Source: Amyloporia xantha
Taxonomy: Eukaryota > Basidiomycota > Agaricomycetes > Polyporales > Adustoporiaceae
Reading direction: 5' to 3'
Length of the DNA stretch: 64,000 nucleotides
Assembly: GCA_036971615.1 (NCBI GenBank)
Contig: JAYKKR010000001.1
Span: 3,906,001-3,970,000 of the forward strand
The notes under the pieces are model-generated. The model did not search any database. It was not told the DNA's origin and saw nothing but the letters and a program-made list of their open reading frames with translations. Positions 1 to 10,130 of the stretch are shown here, piece by piece. Positions within the stretch are counted from its first letter, which is position 1. Each line of letters begins with the position of its first letter. A program made the position numbers and the translations under genes.

Positions 1-1
1 C

Positions 2-769
2 GAAGTCCAGGACAAAACGGACCAGCTTATCGCGTTCGCCGCGCTGGACTCTAACTTCTCTTCCGTGGTCAAAGAGCGCGAACCTGAGCCTAGAACCCGA
101 ACTCGCCCCTTCCGCCATAGAGCTTACGCAGCGGAGGGCGAAGGAGGATTCCAAGATCTTATCGACGAAGCCCCTGGCCAGTCGGAAGTCTTAGGGTCCC
201 CTACCCTGTCCGCTACTACATTCCCCTCCGATAAGGTACCAGAAGCCTTCGCAGCTTCGTGGGACCCCCCTTCTCGGAAATCGGATGGAAATTCACGCCC
301 CGCGGTTCGACGTCCTCCTCCTGGCGGGTACGCTTACCCCGCGAACAATTCCGTGGTTAGCAAAGTCGCTCCTCCCGGTCCTTGTCGAGTATGCGGCAGT
401 CCTCATCATTGGGATCGGGAATGCCCGCATTGGAACGAATATTGTTTGCGCAGATCCGCGAACTTATTGTCGGCCGACCACGATACGGACCCATCTGATA
501 ACAAAGACTATGAAGTAGCGTTTGTAGCGTACGTCCGTAATCAGAATTCATCGCTTTGGTCCGCGTCGTGGACGGCTAGCCGTCAGCTCGAAGGAGAAAT
601 CTTGCGAGTAGAATCAGAACAACGCAAGATCGCTTTACAAGCTCGATGTGAAGAAGTCCCTGAGTTAACGCTGGACCAAGGAGAGTTTCTTCCCGACGAT
701 AGCCCTTATACCATCCTCTGTCCAGGAGATGAGTTGCCGGGGAAGGGGATGGTCTCTTCGATCGATTAA
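2..769 (+). pseudogene. gag: gag C-terminal part with CCHC zinc knuckle (gypsy 1)
   Basis: The frame is open from base 2, so the N-terminus lies upstream of the window. A retroviral-type zinc knuckle CX2CX4HX4C is visible (C-R-V-C, then H-W, then C) about 130 residues in, preceded by a proline- and charge-rich linker. Gag packages element RNA in cytoplasmic virus-like particles. The frame ends in TAA at 767-769 but continues in the same frame through 788-997 and on into the protease. The stop is therefore probably a C-to-T change of a CAA codon in a once-continuous gag-pro-pol frame. Confidence 0.75.
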
Positions 770-1250
770 CGGAAGCTATGGCCGTCGATGGTTCTGCCGC
801 ATCCCCGGCTGATCATACTCCGTTTGTCGCCAGCGGAAGCTAACAAACGCAGGCCACTTCCTACGACTGAGGAGCACAAGGCGTCAGGGAACCTTCCGCC
901 TCCTACGCCCCCTAAAGTGATTCCTCTACGACGAGTCAGAGATCCCCCTCCGGGCCACTCGACTGTCGGAGTCTCCGCTCTCTCCTTCCAGGTGTGATTC
1001 GGAAATTTCGATAACCCAACTGTTCAATGTCGGGCCGACTCCGGGGCCGACATCTCCTTAGTTTCCCGTGACTACTTGGAAAGCCTCCCTTCGACGTCTC
1101 GCCCCACCGTAAAGCAAGGTTTGAAGATGAATTTATTTCAACTTACTAACGGTTTTAAGATCGCGGGTTACGTACAAGTTCCCATCTTCGTGGAGACCTT
1201 CGAGGGTGATTTCCTAGAAATGCAAGCTGAATGCTATGTAGTCCCGGGAT
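770..1250 (+). pseudogene. aspartic protease region (gypsy 1)
   Basis: The active-site motif D-S-G-A-D is encoded at 1037-1051 in the same frame as gag, followed by I-S-L-V-S and, further on, the typical L-L-L-G-E-D-F close. A TGA at 995-997 interrupts the frame just before the domain and could be a decayed CGA. Near 1248 a single base appears to be missing, because the protease frame ends in TGA where the pol frame (in-frame ATG at 1249) takes over. The enzyme would cut the polyprotein in the particle. It is broken here. Confidence 0.75.
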
Positions 1251-4200
1251 GACTTCTCCTCTCCTTTTAGGTGAGGATTTCCATGTCAATTACGAGCTAA
1301 GTGTTTTGCGTAGCGTGCAAGATGGTTCGACAATCCGCGTAGGAAGAACCGGATACACCATCCCAGCCTCTTCTTCGGCCCCCAAGGAGCGCCCCGATTT
1401 GCGTGTTTATGGACGAGGAGCCGAGGCCAGTTATGTACGGGCTAAATCACACCGACGCAACCAGAATAAAAAACGGCGGGATCGAGCCAAAGCCGAGCGT
1501 CCCTCTGCTCGAGCGGCCGTGGACGTGCGCATATCTCCGCACTCCTGCGCTTCTATCCCCGTGGACGTCGCTTTCGCTCGCAACCCGGAATGGTTCGTCG
1601 AGAAGACGGTGCTGGGTCAACCGGATGGCTCTTTCCTCCTCACCACTCCCACTCTCATCGACGAGAAGCACTCGTTCATCCCAGTCACCAATCCTATGGA
1701 TCGTCCCTACATAGTACGGAAGGGCGAAGCATTGGGTGAACTCAAGGCTCCTGAAGATTGGTTCTCGAAATCCTCCCCTGAGCTGGCTTTGCACGCGCTT
1801 TCCGTGCAAGCTTACATCCGAGGACAACTCGCCAAAGAAAGCGAGAACTCGAACGTCGCGAGAGGAGAACCTCCGCCAGAATCCTCCGAGAAGGGCTGGA
1901 AAATGGCCAAAGAGGAAGGAGAAACTCACTGGGGACCTAAAACGGCCGAAACTCCAGATCCTACCGTTTATCCTCTCGCCGACCTCGATCAGACTCTAGA
2001 TATCGGACCCGAGTGGCCCGAGGCGGAAAGGAGTGCTTTGATTGACATGCTGAAAAGACGGCAAGCTGCGTTCGCATTCGATGGCCGCCTGGGCCATAAT
2101 CCAACGGAAGTCGCTATCGAAGTACCTCCCGGGACCCGACCCGTCTCTCTCCCTATGTATTCGGCGTCCCCTGCAAAAAGAGAAGTGATTGACCGACAAC
2201 ACGACTCGTGGTTGGCTCTGGATGTAATCGAGCCGTCCCATAGTCCTTGGGCCGCTCCTGTACTGATCGCGTATCGTAACGGGAAACCCCGCCTATGCGT
2301 GGACTACCGTCGCCTTAATGCTGTGTCCATTCCTGACGAATTCCCTATTCCGCGGCAGTCCGAGATCCTACAAGCCCTGTCAGGGGCCCAAGTCCTTACG
2401 TCGCTAGACGCCTTGTCAGGATTCACTCAACTCACGGTAGCCGAAAAGGACAGGGAGAAGACGGCGTTTCGCACCCACCGAGGACTCTTTCAATTCAAAT
2501 GTTTGCCCTTCGGGCTTCGGAATGGTCCTTCTGCGTTCCAACGTGTTATGCAGGGAGTGTTAGCCCCGTACTTGTGGTTATTCACCTTAGTCTATATCGA
2601 TGACATCGTGGTCTTCTCCAAGTCTTGGTCCGAACACGTAGAGCACCTTGAGTTGGTCCTCAAGGCAGTTGAGGAAGCCGGGATCACCTTATCCCCGTCG
2701 AAATGCCACTTCGGATACACGTCCATTCTGTTACTAGGTCAGAAGGTTTCCCGACTTGGATTCTCTACGCACGAGGAGAAGGTCGAAGCCATAGTCCAGT
2801 TAGCTCGCCCTAACAAGGTATCTGAACTACAAACCTTCTTGGGTATGGTAGTGTACTTCTCAGCGTACATCCCGTACTTCTCCTTCATAGTCTCTCCCTT
2901 GTTTGAGCTGCTCCGGAAGGACCGGAAATGGGAATGGACCGCCGCGTGCAAAGTCGCTTGGGAACAAGCCAAGATCGCCTTGCAATCGGCGCCGGTTCTG
3001 GCCCACGCCGCAGCCGGTGGAATTTACCGTCTCTATTCCGACGCTTCCGACGTAGCCCTCGGGTGCTGCTTGCAACAGGTTCAAACTCTCGCGATCCGAG
3101 ATTTGAAGGGAACCCGTACCTACGACCGCTTACAGAAGGCTTTCGACGCGCATCTCCCCGTGCCTAAGCTAGTATCCTCCATCTCGGCCAAATTCGACGA
3201 TTCAAGTTCCCCAGCTCATTGGGAAGCGGACTTTGAAGACACGATCGTACCCGTGGAAAGAGTGGTAGCCTATTGGAGCAGATCCTGCAAGCCTGCTGAG
3301 CGAAACTACTCGGCCACCGAAAGAGAAGCTCTGGCCGCCAAAGAAGGATTAGTACATTTCCAGCCGTTCATCGAAGGAGAGAGGGTCATTCTGGTTACAG
3401 ACCATGCTGCTCTGCAATGGGCTCGTACGTATGAAAACGCCAACCGGCGGCTAGCCGCCTGGGGGGCCGTCTTCGCCGCATACTTACCGAATCTAGATAT
3501 CGTACATCGCGCTGGGCGCGTTCACTCCAACGTCGACCCTTTGTCCCGTCTTCCCAGGTTACCGCCTCCACATGATTCTCCTTTGGCCGATCGATCCACT
3601 CCAATCGTTACCGACCAAGCCATTCCCGCTATGGCAGAAGAGCTAGCTGCTAAAACTCCCGCGCGAAAGATGGCCCACTCGACTTACTCCGTCGCTAATT
3701 GGGAAGACGTGCTGGAAGCTACGCCCTTTTCAGCCCAATGGGAAGACGTTCTGGCCGAAGACGTTTCTGTAGGTTCAGCATCCCAAGACCTCCGCAGGAA
3801 CAACTCCCCTTGGGGAACGAGCGCGAGCCGCTCTTCCTCTCCGGCCCCGAAGAACCTAGGGGAGAATCTGGAAACTAGAGAGTCGTCTGAGGGCCAGACC
3901 CTCCAATGCGCGTCCGCTTACCCGGCCTCAAGAATCACTCATTCTGAAGACACCTCTTTCACCAAGATCCTGGTTCACCTCAGTTCCGAATTGTGCGACA
4001 AGTACGTGGAGGGATATCGAAAAGACCCTTTCTTCCGTACCAAATGGATTAATGCGGGAAAGTCAGACATCCTTCCCTTCGCCGGTCAATGTTTCTTTCG
4101 AGGCGAGGATGAGCTCTTGTACTTCCGTTCCGGACGGGACCCTGCCCGTCTTTGTGTTCCCCGTGCGGAAGTATTCCCTCTCCTCGCTCGGATACACGAT

Positions 4201-5505
4201 TCGCCCTTCGAGTCGGCTCACAAGGGACCCTTCAAGCTCGCCCTGCGCATCAATCAGCGGTTCTTCTGGCCTTCTTTGAGACAAGACGTACAATATTATG
4301 TGGAGTCTTGCGACGTCTGCCAAAAGGTCAAAGTGGATCATCGGGCGAAGGCCGGGCTGTTGAGGCCCAATCCGGTGCCCGACAGACCTTACGAGTGGGT
4401 CTCGTTTGATCTCATTACTGGGTTGCCCGAATCGGAGGGATACGACGCCATTTTTGTCACGGTCGACCGTTGCACCAAGCACGCCCAGTTTCTCCCTTGT
4501 AAAGGAACCCTCACTAAGGAAGGCTTCGCCAAGCTCTTCGTGGACCAGGTGATCTATCGATTTGGCATACCCGAGCATATAATCGCGGATCGCGATGCCC
4601 GTTGGACTTCTGACTTCTGGAGGAACGTGGCTCAGGAGCTGGGTATTCATCTAAGCTTGTCCTCCTCTCACCATCCGCAACATGACGGTCAGACGGAAAT
4701 CGTGAATCAGCAGTTGGAAACTATGCTCCGCGCTTACACACAAGGAGATCGCAAGGGTTGGGCGAAATGGCTGCACCCTCTCGCTCACGCGTATAATTCA
4801 TCAATTCACTCGACTACTGGCTACTCTCCCTACTTCCTCCTCTACGGCTTCGACCCGAAGGGGAGTTCGGATTTTCTCTCGCAGGAAAATCGGCACGAAG
4901 CCCGACCGAATCACCCGACCGAGTTGGCTAACGATTTCCTCCTAGGAATGGAGCTACACCGACGCAAGGCTAGAGATTCCATCGCTATGGCACAGCAAAG
5001 AGCAGCTCAACAATACAATAAAGGGAGGCGCGATGAAATATTCCCAGTGGGCTGCAAAGTGCTGCTTAACCCCCATAGCCTTGAATTAGTCGACGTTAAA
5101 GGAACCGGAAAGAAATTGGTACAACGAATGTTGGGACCCTTTACGGTACAAGAGAAGATCAACCCGTTAGTCTACCGACTATCGATCCCTGATACATATC
5201 CTATGCATCCCGTAGTGAACATCCAGCATCTCAGGCGATACCATGAGCCGGACGTAGATCGCCAAGGACCCGTAGAGAGACCTCAGATTCCCGATCCTCG
5301 CGGCTCTGAATGGCGAGCTTCCGAAGAATACGAGGTGGATCGAATTGTTGCCTGGCGAAAGAACCGAACGAAAAGGAACGCGGTCGAATACTTGGTTCGC
5401 TGGAAGGGCTATGGGCCGTCCGATGACACCTGGCAGACAGCCCGCGACCTGCGTAATGCTCACGAAATCTTAAAAGAGTTCCGCCGTCAGCAGGGGCTCC
5501 CTTAA
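1231..5505 (+). CDS. pol: gypsy 1 pol: reverse transcriptase, RNase H, integrase, chromodomain (1424 aa)
   Basis: A long uninterrupted frame. RT spans roughly residues 270-520, with the catalytic Y-I-D-D at 455-458. RNase H follows, with first Asp near 604 (Y-S-D-A-S), the E in T-E-R-E-A-L near 697 and T-D-H-A near 724; an extra segment of about 60 residues lies between the first two. Integrase has an HHCC finger (about 989-1031) and the catalytic triad D1060, D1120, E1156, a D-X35-E spacing. The chromodomain occupies about 1367-1424 (Y-L-V-R-W-K-G-Y) and in this family directs integration to heterochromatin. No catalytic residue is missing. The listed ATG is inside the protease and is not a real initiation site, since pol is normally made as a gag-pol fusion. 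Confidence 0.93.
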   Translation: MLCSPGMTSPLLLGEDFHVNYELSVLRSVQDGSTIRVGRTGYTIPASSSAPKERPDLRVYGRGAEASYVRAKSHRRNQNKKRRDRAKAERPSARAAVDVRISPHSCASIPVDVAFARNPEWFVEKTVLGQPDGSFLLTTPTLIDEKHSFIPVTNPMDRPYIVRKGEALGELKAPEDWFSKSSPELALHALSVQAYIRGQLAKESENSNVARGEPPPESSEKGWKMAKEEGETHWGPKTAETPDPTVYPLADLDQTLDIGPEWPEAERSALIDMLKRRQAAFAFDGRLGHNPTEVAIEVPPGTRPVSLPMYSASPAKREVIDRQHDSWLALDVIEPSHSPWAAPVLIAYRNGKPRLCVDYRRLNAVSIPDEFPIPRQSEILQALSGAQVLTSLDALSGFTQLTVAEKDREKTAFRTHRGLFQFKCLPFGLRNGPSAFQRVMQGVLAPYLWLFTLVYIDDIVVFSKSWSEHVEHLELVLKAVEEAGITLSPSKCHFGYTSILLLGQKVSRLGFSTHEEKVEAIVQLARPNKVSELQTFLGMVVYFSAYIPYFSFIVSPLFELLRKDRKWEWTAACKVAWEQAKIALQSAPVLAHAAAGGIYRLYSDASDVALGCCLQQVQTLAIRDLKGTRTYDRLQKAFDAHLPVPKLVSSISAKFDDSSSPAHWEADFEDTIVPVERVVAYWSRSCKPAERNYSATEREALAAKEGLVHFQPFIEGERVILVTDHAALQWARTYENANRRLAAWGAVFAAYLPNLDIVHRAGRVHSNVDPLSRLPRLPPPHDSPLADRSTPIVTDQAIPAMAEELAAKTPARKMAHSTYSVANWEDVLEATPFSAQWEDVLAEDVSVGSASQDLRRNNSPWGTSASRSSSPAPKNLGENLETRESSEGQTLQCASAYPASRITHSEDTSFTKILVHLSSELCDKYVEGYRKDPFFRTKWINAGKSDILPFAGQCFFRGEDELLYFRSGRDPARLCVPRAEVFPLLARIHDSPFESAHKGPFKLALRINQRFFWPSLRQDVQYYVESCDVCQKVKVDHRAKAGLLRPNPVPDRPYEWVSFDLITGLPESEGYDAIFVTVDRCTKHAQFLPCKGTLTKEGFAKLFVDQVIYRFGIPEHIIADRDARWTSDFWRNVAQELGIHLSLSSSHHPQHDGQTEIVNQQLETMLRAYTQGDRKGWAKWLHPLAHAYNSSIHSTTGYSPYFLLYGFDPKGSSDFLSQENRHEARPNHPTELANDFLLGMELHRRKARDSIAMAQQRAAQQYNKGRRDEIFPVGCKVLLNPHSLELVDVKGTGKKLVQRMLGPFTVQEKINPLVYRLSIPDTYPMHPVVNIQHLRRYHEPDVDRQGPVERPQIPDPRGSEWRASEEYEVDRIVAWRKNRTKRNAVEYLVRWKGYGPSDDTWQTARDLRNAHEILKEFRRQQGLP

Positions 5506-5553
5506 GGAACTCCTTTCGTACATACTGTACATACTTGTTAGTTAATTGACCCC

Positions 5554-7872
5554 CACCTGTGGTATCCAAAGTTGTACAACAATTGCCCAGGTACCTGGGC
5601 TTAGCTCTGTGCACAACTTGGCCAGGGTTTTACAAGGCTTGTAATACAACTGGGCCTGCTGATTGACAATCCACAAACCTGCCTAGCCTTTGTACAATGT
5701 TAACCTGGTTTGTAAATCCGCATTTTTGACAATTTCAGTTAAATACTGGGCAAGCTTGTAATAAATATAATCATATATTTCTGCTGTACAGGTCATATAT
5801 CATTATATATCATTAAAATCCGCTTATTTCTGCCAATCCATATATGGTAATATCCAATACAGGATTATTATATATCATTAGAATCCGCTTGAATGGGCCA
5901 TTCCAAATATGGTAATAGCCAGTATATACACCATTAGAATTCGTTTGAATGGGCCATTCCAAATATGGTAATATTCAATATAGGATTGTTATATATCATT
6001 GGGATCCATTTGAATGGGGCAATACAAATATGCAATAAAATGTAGGGGTATTATATACCATTAGAAAGCACTTGAATGGGTCATTCCCAATATGGTAATG
6101 GTCCATTTGGGGCTGGCACATCAATAATGATGATTTTGGGGCGGTTATATTTTCATATCGTCGCGTTTGAATCAGTATTTTGCATTTTCTGGCTTAATCG
6201 GGCAAGCTAGGGTCTGGAAAAATTTATCTGGGATCCTTGGATGATGCTCTATGACTTTCATTTCTGCCATATATGGTAATATTTCCTTTTTTGGAAAGTG
6301 TCGGTAGTGCTCACAGGGCTATATAGCAGGTCAATATCAGTGAGAATGTGTATCAGAAGTGGTATAATGTAGTGCAGCATGTGGTGTGAATGGCTAGTGA
6401 ACAGTCGGAGACGGCTATGTAACACAGATGTTCACACATCTCATCGCTTTTGCTATTTGACAATCAGCCAGTCGGTGCACACCATGCATTGCTAATGTTT
6501 GAGGTAGATAGTATACTGCACACAGTCAATCACTTGATTGATGAGTGTACTCAACAGTCACTCATATCCAGTATTTAGTCACTAGCAGTTGGCAGTCAGT
6601 CAGCCAGCCAGCCAGTCAATCAGTCAGTCATAAGTGCGCACTCAGTCACTTTGTCTGCGACTGAAGATGAACTTGATGAAGTTCAAACATAAGTCTGTAC
6701 ACAAATACACATCTGTTCACACATATTGACAATGACTTGGACAATAACATAAGTGACTTTTGACCTGAGATCACAGTGACTGAGTGCACACTTATGACTG
6801 ACTGATTGACTGGCTGGCTGGCTGACTGACTGCCAACTGCTAGTGACTAAATACTGGATATGAGTGACTGTTGAGTACACTCATCAATCAAGTGATTGAC
6901 TGTGTGCAGTATACTATCTACCTCAAACATTAGCAATGCATGGTGTGCACCGACTGGCTGATTGTCAAATAGCAAAAGCGATGAGATGTGTGAACATCTG
7001 TGTTACATAGCCGTCTCCGACTGTTCACTAGCCATTCACACCACATGCTGCACTACATTATACCACTTCTGATACACATTCTCACTGATATTGACCTGCT
7101 ATATAGCCCTGTGAGCACTACCGACACTTTCCAAAAAAGGAAATATTACCATATATGGCAGAAATGAAAGTCATAGAGCATCATCCAAGGATCCCAGATA
7201 AATTTTTCCAGACCCCTAGCTTGCCCGATTAAGCCAGAAAATGCAAAATACTGATTCAAACGCGACGATATGAAAATATAACCGCCCCAAAATCATCATT
7301 ATTGATGTGCCAGCCCCAAATGGACCATTACCATATTGGGAATGACCCATTCAAGTGCTTTCTAATGGTATATAATACCCCTACATTTTATTGCATATTT
7401 GTATTGCCCCATTCAAATGGATCCCAATGATATATAACAATCCTATATTGAATATTACCATATTTGGAATGGCCCATTCAAACGAATTCTAATGGTGTAT
7501 ATACTGGCTATTACCATATTTGGAATGGCCCATTCAAGCGGATTCTAATGATATATAATAATCCTGTATTGGATATTACCATATATGGATTGGCAGAAAT
7601 AAGCGGATTTTAATGATATATAATGATATATGACCTGTACAGCAGAAATATATGATTATATTTATTACAAGCTTGCCCAGTATTTAACTGAAATTGTCAA
7701 AAATGCGGATTTACAAACCAGGTTAACATTGTACAAAGGCTAGGCAGGTTTGTGGATTGTCAATCAGCAGGCCCAGTTGTATTACAAGCCTTGTAAAACC
7801 CTGGCCAAGTTGTGCACAGAGCTAAGCCCAGGTACCTGGGCAATTGTTGTACAACTTTGGATATCACAGGTG
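5554..7872. repeat. Long palindrome / foldback element, two arms of about 1.1 kb
   Basis: Sequence from 5554 rightward reappears inverted from 7872 leftward, pairing at a nearly constant coordinate sum of 13425-13426. Arms run 5554-6650 and 6775-7872 with a loop of about 124 bp. The outer ends read CACCTGTGGTATCC and GGATATCACAGGTG, one mismatch apart. No transposase frame is visible. It looks like a long-TIR (foldback) non-autonomous DNA element inserted between gypsy 1 pol and the following ORF. I could not define a convincing target-site duplication; a short shared TGAC flanks the two sides but is weak. Confidence 0.8.
5800..6110 (+). repeat. Degenerate tandem repeat of about 62 bp in the left palindrome arm
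   Basis: Four to five units share the phrase TTGAATGGGCCATTCC followed by an AT-rich stretch with TATGGTAATA. Units start near 5880, 5933, 5998 and 6060. The mirrored array lies at about 7320-7625 in the other arm. Confidence 0.7.
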
Positions 7873-9119
7873 ACTTCTCTCAATCTCCTAGAGACAAATC
7901 TCCTCGTCGCTGGGCCTCGGGTTCCTCAAGAGCAGAAAATCACGCTTCTTCGTCCCGTATGCCTCCGATCTCGCTCGCGGAACGACTGACGGAAGACAGA
8001 GGCCTTGCACTCCGTGCGCCCACGCCTAGCCTTCCCGTGGAAGATCGAGCCCTCCTCGAACGATTATCGGACGGTCGTCCTCTCGCGGAACGTTTAGGCA
8101 CGGCGCTGGAGAGCCCTGCTCCTTCCACGCCTCCCCGGCTTCCTTCTCCCGCGCCACTCGCCATCGCTTCTTCTCCAGAGCCCGCCGCCGAGTCACCGTC
8201 TCCCATCGAGGACGACTATCCGATGCCCGACGACTTGCAGGATGCTCGAGTAGTCATGGACCACCGCGGCTATCCCGTACGTACTCAACTCCCGGTGGAC
8301 TCTGGCGATGCTCTTCAAGCCTACCTCGACTACGAGTTCGAGCTTGATACGTCGCTACTCGCCGCGCGCGAATTCTTCGAAACGAAGACCGGGCCCGCGC
8401 CATGGTTCCCCTTAATCACGCACTACGAGCTCCCGCCGGGGACGCTATTCCGTCGGCATCTGATCACGGCGTATGAGCTAGTGTTGGCTTGGGTAGCGAA
8501 CAAAAAGGACTACCTCCTGGAATTCAACAACTATCTCCCGGGACAGCGCACCGCGAAAACGGGACGCGAGTGGCGGAGCAAGCTTAGACCCGGTAAAATG
8601 ACAGTCACCGCCCTTAAAGCATCGACGAACCGCCGGCTCAATGAAAACGACCTGGAAGCCAGGAAGTTAACCGACGTCGACACGGATTGCTTGGACCGCA
8701 TCGCTTGGGAACTCGATGCTTTTCACTTCCGAAGGGATTTCGAATGCCTAGCTGCAGAACGAGATCGAGCTATGCGTAAAGCATCGCATCGTCAACAGCC
8801 CCAAGTTTGGGCCAACCTACGGGACTCGATACGTCGGATTTGGGGCCCCGGTTTGGATTTCATTCCGTCGTACGACGAACCGAGGTACTTGGACAGCCCG
8901 GACGAACTCATCCGTTGGCGTCACTGGCGGGCCCTCGGTCGGATCATGCTCAAGTGGGAGTTGGACGACATCTCCCGCGAAGAACTTCGCCTCACGCTGG
9001 GGGGCTCTGTGACGGATACGGTACAGGGCATAGCTAGACTATACGCCATGCTGTTCCGCGCCACTTTTGGGACGCGCGAGCCGACCCCCTTCGCTGCACG
9101 TAGCGCTCGCCGGATTTAG
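7812..9119 (+). CDS. ORF downstream of gypsy 1 pol, unknown function (435 aa as opened)
   Basis: I do not recognise this protein. The first 20 codons lie inside the palindrome arm and are unlikely to be native. The first Met outside it is at 7959, giving about 386 residues. A Pro/Ser-rich N-terminal third (to about residue 130) is followed by a mostly helical, charged region with many Trp, Arg and Glu residues and no cysteine cluster. GC content and codon style match the gypsy 1 pol. Its place after pol is where some LTR elements carry a third ORF. It has no signal peptide or membrane segment, so it is not env-like. It could also be the gag of a second, different element whose pol is missing. 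Confidence 0.6.
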   Translation: MHRAKPRYLGNCCTTLDITGDFSQSPRDKSPRRWASGSSRAENHASSSRMPPISLAERLTEDRGLALRAPTPSLPVEDRALLERLSDGRPLAERLGTALESPAPSTPPRLPSPAPLAIASSPEPAAESPSPIEDDYPMPDDLQDARVVMDHRGYPVRTQLPVDSGDALQAYLDYEFELDTSLLAAREFFETKTGPAPWFPLITHYELPPGTLFRRHLITAYELVLAWVANKKDYLLEFNNYLPGQRTAKTGREWRSKLRPGKMTVTALKASTNRRLNENDLEARKLTDVDTDCLDRIAWELDAFHFRRDFECLAAERDRAMRKASHRQQPQVWANLRDSIRRIWGPGLDFIPSYDEPRYLDSPDELIRWRHWRALGRIMLKWELDDISREELRLTLGGSVTDTVQGIARLYAMLFRATFGTREPTPFAARSARRI

Positions 9120-10130
9120 TAGTTACAAGAATATCTTTCATAATTAGCTACACGTGACTTTGTACATACCTCGCGCAGAGCGCGAGTTAGGAAAGGATCC
9201 TTTTTACCACTATAACTCCGGCGTGAACGTTTGCGCCCCAGGAGTTCGTATCGAAGGAGCAGCCTCAGCTGCTCCAACTTCTGCATTTCTCGGACGCTCA
9301 GCCGCCCAGAGGACGACCGCGACATCCGCGTTCAACGACCACCGCGACTACGTGTCGATCGGACGCGTACCGTCCAGCGATCTCGTTGCTCACCACGAAT
9401 CGAACTCACGAAGAGTCCACCAACCTCGAGCTCCGCGTAAAGAAGACCTGTCACTTCCTGGATTCGAGAGCGCCAAGTCCGCGAACTCTCACAACATCGA
9501 AGAGCTCTATCGAGCTTCGATCGTCTCTACCGAGTCCCGCTAACTACCCACAGCCCTCGAGTAGCTTCGACGACGTGTTGAGCTACATCGTAAGTTTCCC
9601 TAGCGATTCGTAGCCTCTTCAAAGGTGTTTCTCGTGTTCACTCGAACCACGGGACACCTTGCTGCTAACTCCCCTCTCACTAAGACTATAATCCGTCTCT
9701 CTAGTCCCTTTAGGTCGCACCCAGGTTAGGGGTTAGGGTTTCGTAGGTCGTATCATCGGGTCTATAGCTCAATACCTGCCTTGAGTATAGTCTCCATCCC
9801 TGTTTGTCTTACTAGTAGTCTTATACGTGTCTGTTCTTCTATAGCTCCTTGAGAGTTATAGCCTATCATCATCCTCTGATAAGACACCTGTGTAGTGTCT
9901 GTCAACCCTTGTCTGTGTCCCCCTCTTGTATTTGCCAGTGCTTGTATCTGCAGGTAGATCACGTGCAGCCACCAACCTAGAGATTGATTGGGTAGCCTTT
10001 GTGGTGATTATCCAGTAATCCGCTCCTTCCCTCGAACAACTACGATAGCCAGGTATAAGCAGTCTTACCCGGTAAACCGTAGCAGAACACATTTCTGACC
10101 TGACAACGGATAATTATTGACTCTTCAATT
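9120..10130. other. Non-coding stretch, possible 3' UTR/LTR of gypsy 1
   Basis: No convincing gene. Short open frames (for example 9154-9543) have no recognisable motif. From about 9600 the sequence becomes pyrimidine-rich, with many TCTATAG/TCCTTGAG phrases, as in fungal LTRs. Without a second LTR copy the boundaries cannot be set. Confidence 0.35.

Larger units (their letters stand above)
1..9119 (+). mobile_element. Ty3/gypsy (chromovirus-type) retrotransposon 1, 5' end outside the window
   Basis: In order I see a gag C-terminus with a CCHC knuckle, an aspartic protease, RT, RNase H, integrase and a C-terminal chromodomain, all on the plus strand. This is the Ty3/gypsy order; the chromodomain places it with the chromoviruses. 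A 2.3 kb palindrome sits between pol and a further ORF (7812-9119) of similar GC-rich codon use, which I provisionally include. The 5' LTR is off the left edge and I could not define a 3' LTR because there is no second copy to compare. Gag and protease carry stops and one frameshift, so this copy is dead although pol is nearly full length. Confidence 0.85.

Noticed and set aside
9722..9740. TTAGGGGTTAGGG telomere-like words
   Set aside because: Only two units, no array; similar single CCCTAACCC words occur inside family A. Not evidence of a telomere.
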